Shown piece after piece: positions 8,927-16,675 of a stretch of DNA of 64,000 bases. The notes under the pieces are model-generated. The model searched no databases, had not been told where the DNA came from, and worked only from the letters and a program-made list of their open reading frames with translations. The position numbers and the translations under genes are program-made. Position 1 is the stretch's first letter, and every line of letters starts with the position of its first letter. The stretch covers positions 21,181 to 85,180 of the forward strand of contig NZ_SPMX01000009.1 in the NCBI RefSeq assembly GCF_012940005.1. The letters run 5' to 3'. The stretch comes from Candidatus Accumulibacter contiguus. Its GTDB lineage: Bacteria; Pseudomonadota; Gammaproteobacteria; Burkholderiales; Rhodocyclaceae.

Positions 8927-9733
8927 TCAGGCAGGTTCGCCGACGAGGGACTTGGCCGCCTCTTCGCGCACCACGTGCAGAATGTTGCGCTTCAACTGGC
9001 CATAGCGTGGGTCCGCGACCAGATCTTCGAGGCTGCGCGGCCGCTCGAAGGGAACCTGCAGCTCCTCGCGGATACGGCCCGGCCGTGCCGACATGATCAG
9101 CACGCGGTCCGCCAGGAACAGCGCTTCGTCGATGTCGTGAGTGACAAAGAGGATGGTTGTCTGGATGGTTTGCCAGATCGTGGTCAGCAGTTCCTGCATG
9201 GCCAGCCGGGTCTGCGCATCGAGGGCGCCGAAGGGCTCGTCCATGAGCAGGATTTCCGGATTCGGCAGCCAGGCGCGCGCCAGGGCGGCCCGCTGGCGCA
9301 TACCACCCGAGAGTTGCCAGGGAAAGTGCTCGGCAAAGTCCTGCAGGCCGACCAGGCGCAGGTAGCGCTCGGCATCGGGCAGATACTGCTGCGCGGTCTG
9401 ACCCGACATGCGCGGTCCAAAGGTCACGTTGTCGCGTACCGACAACCACGGAAACAGCGTCGGCTGCTGAAACACCATGCCGCGCTCCGGGCCTGGGGCG
9501 TGGATGGGTCGGCCATCCAGCAGCACTTCGCCCCGGTCGGCCTGGTCAAAACCGGCCACCAGGTTGAGGATCGTCGACTTGCCGCAACCCGACGCACCGA
9601 GCAGGCAGACAAATTCACCAGCCGAGAGCACGAAGGAAACGTCTCTCAGCACGTCGCCGTCCAGGGCCGCAGAAGTTGGGCCGGCGAATTGCTTGCAGAC
9701 CCGTTGCAGGGAAATCCTCGGTGGCAGGCTCAT
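8927..9733 (-). CDS. tauB: Sulfonate/taurine ABC transporter ATP-binding protein
   Basis: 268-aa ATPase of the SsuB/TauB/NrtD group. Walker A GASGCGKST, Q-loop FQQPTLFPWLSV, signature LSGGMRQR, Walker B ILLMDEPFGALD and the H-loop FVTHDIDEAL are all present. The ATG at 9733 overlaps the permease stop as ATGA. It forms an operon with the permease and binding protein upstream and cuyA 28 bp downstream, so import and C-S cleavage are transcriptionally linked. Taurine versus cysteate versus other sulfonates cannot be decided from this subunit. Confidence 0.9.
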   Translation of the reverse strand: MSLPPRISLQRVCKQFAGPTSAALDGDVLRDVSFVLSAGEFVCLLGASGCGKSTILNLVAGFDQADRGEVLLDGRPIHAPGPERGMVFQQPTLFPWLSVRDNVTFGPRMSGQTAQQYLPDAERYLRLVGLQDFAEHFPWQLSGGMRQRAALARAWLPNPEILLMDEPFGALDAQTRLAMQELLTTIWQTIQTTILFVTHDIDEALFLADRVLIMSARPGRIREELQVPFERPRSLEDLVADPRYGQLKRNILHVVREEAAKSLVGEPA

Positions 9734-10593
9734 GAATCCATGCCGGCCCACGGCGCAAAGCGGCGTTGCAGGTGCACCAGCGACCAGTCAAAGAAATAGC
9801 CGGTCAGTCCGAGCAGGACGATGCCCAGCAAGACGACATCGGTACGCAGGTAACTGCCGGCATTGATCACCATCCAGCCCAGCCCCGAACTGGCAGCCAC
9901 CATTTCGGCGGCGATCAGCGAGGTCCAGCCGATGCCGATGGACAGCCGGACGCTGGTGAAGAGTTCGGGCAGCGCATTCGGCAGTACCACATACAGGAAC
10001 AGCTGCCGGCGGTTGGCGCCCAGGGTCTGCGCGGCTCGCCGGCGAGCCTGGCTGACGCCGAGTACGGCGGCCGCCGCACCCACCACGATGCTCAGGAAGC
10101 TGGAAATGAAGATCAGGAAGAACTTCGCCCCCTCGCCAATCCCGAACCAGACGATGACCAGCGGAATCAGCGCAATCTTGGGCAAGGGACGCAGGAACTG
10201 CACAAAGGGATTGAGCGCGGCGCCCAGGGTCGGTGACAAGCCCATCCCCAGGCCCAGTGGAACCCCGCTGACGATCGCCACCACGAACGCGACCAGCGCT
10301 CGCGCCGTGCTGGTGAGAAAATGCTCCCACAAGGGCGTTTGCCGGTAGCCGGAAGCAAGCAATTCAAGCGCCGTGCGCAGGATCTCGCTGGGTGGTGGGA
10401 GTAGCAGCGGGTCAACCCAGTTCAGGCTGCCGGAGAGCTGCCAGACCAGGACAAACAGAGTGACGGTGGTGCCACTGATCAGCGGATACTTCCAGCGTCG
10501 CCACGGCGCCGCCGGTTCTCGTGGACCTTTGCCGGTTGCCGCTTCCTGTTGTGGCAGCAGCAGCGCCAATTCAGCTTCAGAGCGCATTCCCAC
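9730..10593 (-). CDS. tauC: Sulfonate/taurine ABC transporter permease
   Basis: 287-aa inner-membrane permease with about six hydrophobic segments (for example TVTLFVLVWQLSG and LIFISSFLSIVVG). The cytoplasmic EAA-type loop is at AAQTLGANRRQLFLYVVLP. Begins with GTG at 10593, 3 bp after the binding-protein stop; ends in a 4-bp overlap with the ATPase. Belongs to the SsuC/TauC family. Confidence 0.9.
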   Translation of the reverse strand: MGMRSEAELALLLPQQEAATGKGPREPAAPWRRWKYPLISGTTVTLFVLVWQLSGSLNWVDPLLLPPPSEILRTALELLASGYRQTPLWEHFLTSTARALVAFVVAIVSGVPLGLGMGLSPTLGAALNPFVQFLRPLPKIALIPLVIVWFGIGEGAKFFLIFISSFLSIVVGAAAAVLGVSQARRRAAQTLGANRRQLFLYVVLPNALPELFTSVRLSIGIGWTSLIAAEMVAASSGLGWMVINAGSYLRTDVVLLGIVLLGLTGYFFDWSLVHLQRRFAPWAGMDS

Positions 10594-10596
10594 GGT

Positions 10597-11619
10597 TCAC
10601 TTGCCAGCCAGGGCGCGCTGCAGGAAGGAAGTATTTATTGCCGGCGCATAGGACTCGGGAATATCCGCCTTGCGCAGTTCGCCAATCTCGGCCAGGAAGC
10701 TGGCGGCGTCATTGTACGATCGGGTGACGCGCGAATTGTTCTTGGTGGCCTCGTTGCCGATGTAGGCGGGGGTTAGCTGCTCGGCAATCGACGGATATTC
10801 CAGGCCGGACAGCGTGCTGCGTGCCGTATCCAGCGGGATGTCGAGATGCTTGGCAATTTGCTGCGCCGAGCCTTCGGGATCCTTCTTGTACTGGTCGACC
10901 TTGTCCTGCACCACGCGCAGGAACTTGACCACCAGGTCAGGATGTTTCTCGGCAAATTCCTTGCGCACCGCGAAGTTGTTGAAAATCAGCACACCATCCT
11001 TCTGCAGGTCGCGGGTGGCAAAGATCTCCTTGCCACCATCGCTTTCCAGTTGCTGGCTGAACGGCCCCCAGACGTAGGCGGCGTCGATATCGTTGCGTTT
11101 CCAGGCAGCAACGATTTCCGCGGGTTTGAGCGCCAGCGACTTGATCTTTTTGCGCTCGACACCGGCCAGTTTCACCGCCACTTCAAAAGCGTATTGTGCG
11201 GTCGAGTTGGCAGGAAAAGCGACGGTCCTGCCCTCCAGATCCTTGAGCTTGTTGATCCCTTTGCGGGCAATCAGGCGCTCGCTGGTGGCGATGATTTCCG
11301 GCGTACCAATCACCTCGATCGGCAGCCCGCGTGCAATACCGGCAGCCGCTGGACTTGATCCAAAGCGGGCAATGTCGATTTCCTTGGCAGCAAAGAGCGT
11401 CAGCACGTCCGCTCCGGAGTTGAACGGAATCCACTTTACCCTGGTCCCGAAAGCCTTGTCGAAAGCGCTGTCGATCTTGCCCAGAATCCAGACTCGCGGT
11501 CCGCCAGCGTAGGCGAAGCGCACCTCGGACGGCAGCGTTTCGGCATGCACCGAAGAGGACAGCGCCAGCACCGATACGACTAGAAAATACAGCAGCATCT
11601 CGATCCACTTTGCCAGCAT
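10597..11619 (-). CDS. tauA: Taurine/sulfonate ABC transporter substrate-binding protein
   Basis: 340-aa periplasmic protein. The ATG at 11619 has AGGAGA 6-7 nt upstream and starts a signal peptide (MLAKWIEMLLYFLVVSVLAL, cleaved near VHA-ET). TauA-type motifs are VRFAYAGGPRVWILGK, RFGSSPAAAGIARGLPIEV and DAAYVWGPFSQQL. First gene of the unit with the permease, ATPase, cuyA and racemase. The Trp-Gly-Pro stretch resembles TauA more than SsuA; the actual ligand could be cysteate given cuyA in the same unit. Confidence 0.88.
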   Translation of the reverse strand: MLAKWIEMLLYFLVVSVLALSSSVHAETLPSEVRFAYAGGPRVWILGKIDSAFDKAFGTRVKWIPFNSGADVLTLFAAKEIDIARFGSSPAAAGIARGLPIEVIGTPEIIATSERLIARKGINKLKDLEGRTVAFPANSTAQYAFEVAVKLAGVERKKIKSLALKPAEIVAAWKRNDIDAAYVWGPFSQQLESDGGKEIFATRDLQKDGVLIFNNFAVRKEFAEKHPDLVVKFLRVVQDKVDQYKKDPEGSAQQIAKHLDIPLDTARSTLSGLEYPSIAEQLTPAYIGNEATKNNSRVTRSYNDAASFLAEIGELRKADIPESYAPAINTSFLQRALAGK

Positions 11620-11664
11620 GAGGGTTCTCCTGATTGGGTTCGTCCGGGCGAACACTATAGGGCG

Positions 11665-12250
11665 CTACCCTTCACGCTGGAACGAAGATAAAACGATGTT
11701 CTTATATGAACCTGGCACCCGCAGACCGCCGACTTGCCATCGCGGGCGCACCCATCTGCTACACTTCGCTGCGTGCCGCCGACGTCGATTTCCACCGCCT
11801 GGTCGATCAATCGGTCGTCCGGGCTGGCGCCCTGGCGGTACGCTTCGCCGTAAAAAGGGCTTGAAGGTCGAGCCGGGCTGGCGGTGCGCCTGCTGCACAT
11901 GGTCGAAGGCCTCCTGCTCGAAGTCGCGGCTGCCGACCCAGGCCTTGACGTGGCCGTTGCGCGGATCGATGGCCAGGAAACCGATCTGTATCTGCGTCTT
12001 TTGTTGGCGCAGCACGCGCATGAGGTCCTTGTCGGCCGGCAGTTCCTGCATGGCCTGGGCAGGCGTCCGGCCCTTGGCGATGGCGGCGGCGTACTCCGGC
12101 GATTCGCGGATGAAGGCCTGGATCAGGCTGGAGTCGTTGCTCCACGCCGAGCGCTTTCCCCAGGCCGCGTTGGCGAGGTTCTGCAAGCTGTTGCCCTGCC
12201 ATGAAGGGTTCGTATCAAGCACGAATGGGCTCGTGCGCAAGCGTTCTTGC
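11665..12250 (-). pseudogene. Class A penicillin-binding protein fragment
   Basis: Internal piece of a bifunctional PBP1-type enzyme. It shows IGFLAIDPRNGHVKAWVGSR, then QPGSTFKPF, the SxxK transpeptidase serine region. After this the homology moves to another frame (YGEAYRQGASPDDRLID, VEIDVGG). The glycosyltransferase domain and the SxN and KTG motifs are absent. It lies upstream of tauA on the same strand with no link to sulfur metabolism. It is a scrap left by deletion or an assembly join. Confidence 0.7.
11698..11711. promoter_or_regulatory. GTTC-N6-GAAC palindrome with TTCTTATA core upstream of tauA
   Basis: GTTCTTATATGAAC lies about 80 bp before the tauA start. The left half contains TTCTTATA, the complement of the TATAAGAA element seen before the encapsulin operon and at 28.17 kb. 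Possible operator. Confidence 0.3.
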
Positions 12251-12334
12251 CAAGGATTCTTCGGGAGGGAGAAGCAAAATTTACAGGACAGTGTATCGGC
12301 ATGTCCCCCCGCTTCGGGGATTTTCTCACTGCTA

Positions 12335-12680
12335 TCAGGGGCGGAGGTAGATGTAGCCTTGTTGCTGCAGCTCGACGATGCGCACGACGCCACCCTGGTC
12401 GACGCGGGCGAAGCCGTCGATGAGATCGTTCAACGTCGTGCGGTTATTGCAACGTCGTGCGGTTATTGCGCAGGGTGTTGCCGCAAGCGTCAAAGTTCAC
12501 ACCCTTGTTCCTGAGTTCGGCGACGCGGTCAAGCAGGCCCGACTGGGCTTCCTTCTTTTCGAAAGCCTTCAGGGCAGGACCGTGGGCGACGAGAACGATG
12601 TCAACCTTGTCCGGGCCGCCAACGCCTCGGATATGGTTTTCGAATATGTTGCGCAGCCAGGATGGCTGGCGCTTGATCAA
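12335..12680 (-). pseudogene. DsrE-family protein broken by a 19-bp duplication
   Basis: The frame NIFENHIRGVGGPDKVDIVL, VAHGPALKAF, RVAELRNKGVNFDACGNTL resembles DsrE/YchN-like sulfur-relay proteins; the ACGNTL cysteine is the usual conserved one. Translation hits a TAA inside a tandem copy. If one 19-bp copy is removed, the frame continues as NRTTLNDLIDGFARVDQGGV and ends VELQQQGYIYLRP at 12335. The N-terminus is also unclear: no good start is found and the open frame extends to about 12716 without a signal peptide. Confidence 0.7.
12432..12469. repeat. Exact 19-bp tandem duplication in the DsrE-like gene
   Basis: AACGTCGTGCGGTTATTGC occurs at 12432-12450 and again at 12451-12469 with no spacer. 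Because 19 is not a multiple of three, it shifts the frame and creates the premature TAA. Confidence 0.95.
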
Positions 12681-12845
12681 TCCGACGCCGCCGATTTTCC
12701 TGGCGCGATGGAATCCCCGTATGCCTCCTGCGAAGCATCAAGGGAGACGCAGGCTCAGCGGCTGCAACCAGACCGGCGTGCGCCTGTCGATGAGGGCGTT
12801 GATCTGCTGGCAAACGTAAAAAAGGACGCTGCGAAAAAGCAGCCG

Positions 12846-13868
12846 TCAGGCGGCCAGCGCCTGCATCAGGTCGGCAATCAGGTCATCGGCGAATTCGATG
12901 CCGATCGACAGCCGCAGCAGGTCGTCGGGAACCAGCGTGCCGGCGCCCTCGACACTCGCGCGATGTTCGACCAGGCTTTCCACGGCACCGAGCGAGGTGG
13001 CTTGCCGGAAGAGTTTGAGCTTGCCGGCCACGGCGCGGGCCCTTGACTCTCCGCCGGCGATACGCACCGACAGCATGGCGCCGAAACCACCCTGCATCTG
13101 GCGGGCGGCAACTTCGTGGCCCGGGTTCCCGGGTAGCCCTGGGTAAAGGACCTCGACGACAGCCGGATGAGCGGCCAGGAAATTCGCGATCTTTTCGGCG
13201 TTGCCCGCAGCAGTCCGCACGCGCAGGAAAAGGGTAAGCAGGCCGCGCTGCAACAGCCATGCTTCGAACGGCCCGAGCACGGCACCGCCAAGATTGCGCG
13301 CCTTGCGGATGCGCAGCCAAAAATCGTCGGTATCGCGGGTGGGTAGTGGTCCAGACGTGGATATCAGCCTCATATAGTATTTTATAATCAATATCTTATA
13401 GGTTAGCATATCCACTTGAGGAACACCACCCGCGGGTGATCAAGGCACCGGCGACGACATCGGAGTGGCCGTTCAGGTATTTTCAGGTCGCTGTTGGTGT
13501 ACAGCGCCAGCTCGATGCCCCACTGGCTTGTGAAGTCGCGCAACCAGTTGCGCCAGGCCCAGTAAGCGGAGCGTGCTGCCACGAGGCGGTCGCCAGGTTT
13601 AAGGGCAAGCAGGACGGCCGTTGCCGCCGCCATGCCGGAGGCAAAAAGCAGTGCCTGGGCGCCGCCTTCGAGTTCGGCCAGCAGTTTTTCAGCGCCGTCG
13701 TAAGCCGGGCTCTGGTCGCGCGAGTAAATGACGACCACCTGGGTAGCTGCCATCGGCAGCCCGCTCGAAGGTGGTGGCCAGATGAATCGGCTGGACGATG
13801 TCGCGATACGGCTCGGCGACGCCGCTGCCGCCATGCGCGGCCAAGGTTTCTGGGTGAATCTGGCTCAT
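12846..13868 (-). pseudogene. Cys/Met-metabolism PLP-dependent enzyme (cystathionine gamma-synthase type), multiply broken
   Basis: The start is ATG at 13868 (MSQIHPETLAAHGGSG), overlapping the OsmC fragment stop as ATGA. Family motifs appear in pieces: HLATTFERAADGSYPGG; a frameshift near 13735; YSRDQSPAYDGAEKLLAELE and FASGMAAATA. A deletion of about 70 codons jumps directly to KYLNGHSDVVAGALIT, which carries the PLP lysine. An 89-bp insertion follows, then DTDDFWLRIRKARNLGG and the normal C-terminal domain to 12846. Such enzymes make cystathionine or homocysteine or cleave C-S bonds. This copy cannot be functional. Confidence 0.85.
13342..13430. mobile_element. 89-bp MITE with 23-bp terminal inverted repeats and 8-bp target duplication
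   Basis: The element begins GGTAGTGGTCCAGACGTGGA on the + strand and ends with a related inverted sequence. The 23-bp termini align without gaps at 18 of 23 positions, including an identical GTGGATAT. It is flanked by CGCGGGTG at 13334-13341 and 13431-13438. Removing the element plus one flank copy restores the host codons from ALIT to RDTDDFW. The 43-bp centre is strongly AT-rich in contrast to the surrounding gene. It codes for nothing, so it must have been mobilised in trans. An 8-bp duplication occurs with several transposase families, so the parent cannot be named. Confidence 0.85.
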
Positions 13869-14071
13869 GCCAGCCTCTGCCGTTCGAGATGCAGTTGCGG
13901 CGGCCGCTTCAGCGTCTGATAGATGACGCAGTAACGCTCGGAGAGGCGCAGCAGATTGTTCAACTGCTCGTCGCTCGCCTCGGTGTCGAGCACGAACTTC
14001 AGGCGGATGTCGGTGAAACCGACCGGCGCTTTCTTGCTGACTCCGAGGGTGCCGCGGAAATCATGTTTGAA
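13865..14071 (-). pseudogene. OsmC-family protein, C-terminal fragment
   Basis: Reads FKHDFRGTLGVSKKAPVGFT, then DIRLKFVLDTEASDEQLNNL and LLRLSERYCVIYQTLKRPPQ to a stop overlapping the next gene's ATG. This is the C-terminal half of an OsmC-like peroxiredoxin fold with its resolving-cysteine region (RYCVIYQ). The N-terminal half is missing; the 5' side runs straight into the stop of the SsuB-type ATPase, marking a deletion junction. Confidence 0.65.
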
Positions 14072-14076
14072 AACCT

Positions 14077-14895
14077 TCAGTGGGCAAAATTGAATCGGGA
14101 AATGAACAGCGGCTCTCGGCAGCCCACCGATTGCTCAGGATTTTCGGAGAAGTCGAGGGAGTCGGGTTGGCCACCGTTGAGCAGGTTGAGGATATCAGCT
14201 GCACGCTGGGTCAGTTGCAGATTGCGGCGGTCGCGCGGGCGCGGCAGACCGATCTCGATCTCGCCGCTGATCCGCCCCGGGCGGCTGGCCATGACGACCA
14301 CCCGGTCGCTCAGGTAGGCCGACTCGTTGACGTCGTGGGTGACCATCAACAGCGTCGTGTCGTGATGGCTGGTGATGGACAGCAGCAGATCCTGCAGGCG
14401 CATGCGGGTGAAGGCATCAACGGCACTGAACGGTTCGTCGAGCAGGAGCAGTGCGGGCTGGGTGAACAGGCCGCGGGCGATTGCCGCGCGCTGGGCCATG
14501 CCGCCCGAAAGCTGTTTCGGGTAGGCGTTGGCGAAATCTGCCAGGCCCACTTCGGTCAGCAGTTCATGGACCCGCGGATGCTTGCCGCCGGCCCGTCCGA
14601 GATCGAATCCGACGTTTTCGGCGACGGTCAGCCAGGGCAACAGGCGCGGCTCCTGAAAGATGAAACCGACATCGCGCGAATGCAGGTGGGGCCTTTCGCC
14701 CTTGACGCGGACCTCGCCCTGATAGTCAGAGCCCAGCCCGGCAATGATGCGCAGCAGGGTGCTCTTGCCGCAACCGCTCGGGCCGACCAGGCTGACGACC
14801 TGGCCCTGGTCGATGGAGAACTCGACATTGTCGATGACGTGATGGGTCTGAAAATCCTTGGCCTTGACGGCCAGTGCCAGCAATGGTTGTGACAT
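14077..14895 (-). CDS. ssuB: Sulfonate-type ABC transporter ATP-binding protein
   Basis: 272-aa ATPase with Walker A GPSGCGKST, Q-loop FQEPRLLPWLTV, signature LSGGMAQR, Walker B LLLLDEPFSAVD and H-loop MVTHDVNES. The ATG at 14895 lies 8 bp after the permease stop. The last ~25 residues (from DSLDFSENPEQ) may be partly foreign, because the stop lies right at the join with the OsmC fragment. Second sulfonate transporter of the island. Confidence 0.87.
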   Translation of the reverse strand: MSQPLLALAVKAKDFQTHHVIDNVEFSIDQGQVVSLVGPSGCGKSTLLRIIAGLGSDYQGEVRVKGERPHLHSRDVGFIFQEPRLLPWLTVAENVGFDLGRAGGKHPRVHELLTEVGLADFANAYPKQLSGGMAQRAAIARGLFTQPALLLLDEPFSAVDAFTRMRLQDLLLSITSHHDTTLLMVTHDVNESAYLSDRVVVMASRPGRISGEIEIGLPRPRDRRNLQLTQRAADILNLLNGGQPDSLDFSENPEQSVGCREPLFISRFNFAH

Positions 14896-14903
14896 GGTAT
14901 GGC

Positions 14904-15743
14904 TCAGGAGGGACGGCTGTCGAAGACGTCGCGCCAGGCAAGAAGGCGGCGTTCGAGCCAGCACAGCAGGCTGTCGCTCAGTTTCCCGAGCAGGGCAAGG
15001 ACGATGATGGCGACGATGACCAGGTCGGCCCGACCGGTCTCGCGGCCATCGGTCAGCAGATAGCCAAGGCCTTTTGTCGCGGCGATCAGTTCGGCGGCGA
15101 CCAGGAACATCCAGGCCAGCGACAGCCCGGAACGCAGGCCGGTAAACAGGTTGGGCAGCGATGCCGGCAAAAAGATCCGGGTAATCAGCTTGGCACCGGT
15201 CAGCCCGTAGATACCGCCAACTTCGACCAGCTTGCGATCAACATTCTGGATGCCGGCCACGAAATTGAGGTAGACCGGGAAGAAGGCGCCGATCGCGATC
15301 AGCGTGATTTTCGGCGACTCGTCGATGCCCAGCCAGAGCAGCAGCAGCGGCACCCAGGCCAGCGAGGGAATGGCGCGAATCGCCTGGAAGGTCGGGTCGA
15401 GCAGTGCTTCGACACAGCGTGACAGGCCGACGGCAGCACCGACGATCAGGGCCAGGCCTGCGCCGATGGAAAATCCGATCACGACACGCAGCGAACTGAC
15501 GCCGATATGACCGAAGATGGCGCCACTCTGTCCGAGATCGGCCAGCGTGAACACCAGTTCGCTCGGCGGCGGCAACAAATGAGCGCTGACCCAGCCGAGA
15601 CGGACCACGCTTTCCCAAATGATCAGCAGAATCACCGGCACGATCAGACCCTGGCCCTTGCGGGCCAGGGTCTGCCACCGGAGTGAATTGCCTGCAGGGG
15701 TCTCGCCCGATGCGGGGAGAATGGCGGTACTGCTCAGGCTCAT
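14904..15743 (-). CDS. ssuC: Sulfonate-type ABC transporter permease
   Basis: 279-aa SsuC/TauC-like membrane protein. About six hydrophobic segments are visible (VPVILLIIWESVV, ITLIAIGAFFPVYLNFVAGI, ADLVIVAIIVLALLG). The loop GLTGAKLITRIFLPASLPNL is the ATPase-contact motif. It lies between the binding-protein remnant, 12 bp upstream, and ssuB. Intact. Confidence 0.9.
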   Translation of the reverse strand: MSLSSTAILPASGETPAGNSLRWQTLARKGQGLIVPVILLIIWESVVRLGWVSAHLLPPPSELVFTLADLGQSGAIFGHIGVSSLRVVIGFSIGAGLALIVGAAVGLSRCVEALLDPTFQAIRAIPSLAWVPLLLLWLGIDESPKITLIAIGAFFPVYLNFVAGIQNVDRKLVEVGGIYGLTGAKLITRIFLPASLPNLFTGLRSGLSLAWMFLVAAELIAATKGLGYLLTDGRETGRADLVIVAIIVLALLGKLSDSLLCWLERRLLAWRDVFDSRPS

Positions 15744-15755
15744 CCGGTGGACCCC

Positions 15756-16612
15756 TTAGCGAACGACGGCTTTGGCGAAGCTCGGCTCGATCAGTTCATC
15801 GATAACTTTGTTCACGTCCGTGCCCTTCTTGACCAGTTCCTCCTCGATCAGGATCGAACCGGCAGACTTGAAGGCCTTGATGTGTTCTTCACCCGGCACG
15901 GAGTTCTTGAAATCGTTGCGGGTCAGTTGCAGTTTGGCCACCGGTAGCGACAGTTTGGCTTCCTCGGAAATGATCTTGGCGGTTTCGTCCGGATTGGCGA
16001 TGATCCACTTGCGTGCTTTTTCATAGGCAGCAATGACCTTCTTGACGTGATCCGGATGATCCTTGGCAAACTTCTCGGTGACATTGAGGAAGCCGTAGGT
16101 GTTGTAGGCAACGTTGCGGTAGATCAGCTTCGATCCGGCCTCGACTTCGCTGGCTGCCATCAGCGGATCCAGGCCGGCCCAGGCATCGACCTTGCCTTGC
16201 TCAAGAGCGGCGCGGCCATCGGCGTGCTGCAGTGCGACGTGCTCGATGTCGGACTTCTTCAGGCCTTCGGCGTGCAGGCTGCGCAACAGAAAAAGGAAGG
16301 GATCGGTGCCCTTGGTAGCGGCCACTTTCTTGCCCTTCAGGTCCTTGATCGATTTGATCGGCGAATCCTTGGGAACAACCAGCGCGGTCCATTCCGGGCG
16401 CGAGTAAATGTAGACACCCTTGATCGGGTTGCCGTTGGCCTTGCTCAATACTGCGGCCAGGCCAGCCGTCGAGCCGAAATCGATGCTGCCGCTGTTGAGA
16501 TATTCGAGAGCGCGGTTGCTGCCGGCGCTGAGCACCCATTTGACTGGAACGTTTTCGGCCTTGAGGTCCTGCTCCAGCCAAAACGCTTGAGCACCAGGCT
16601 CGGTGCGAACAT
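15756..16612 (-). pseudogene. ssuA: Sulfonate ABC transporter substrate-binding protein, signal peptide lost
   Basis: Most of an SsuA-type protein is present: SAGSNRALEYLNSGSIDFGS, IYSRPEWTALVVPKDSPIKS, QHADGRAALEQGKVDAWAGL. The 5' end is broken twice. The first recognisable residues (APSLVLKRFGW from 16612) are in another frame; restoring four bases to read GGCTGGCTGG would rejoin the frames at 16585-16595. Upstream of that the signal peptide and about 30 residues are replaced by the terminator of the desulfurase gene. Without a signal peptide it would not be exported, so transporter two probably lacks its own binding protein. Confidence 0.8.
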
Positions 16613-16617
16613 GACAA

Positions 16618-16648
16618 CGCCCCGGGGTGCACGCAGCACGCCGGGGCG
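16618..16648. terminator. Strong GC hairpin after the encapsulin operon
   Basis: CGCCCCGG (16618-16625) pairs with CCGGGGCG (16641-16648) across a 15-nt loop, 28 bp after the desulfurase stop. The T-tract is poor on the minus strand and better on the plus side (CTTCTCTTTCC), so termination is probable but not typical. Confidence 0.45.
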
Positions 16649-16675
16649 CTTCTCTTTCCCTAGGCCGGCAGCCGG

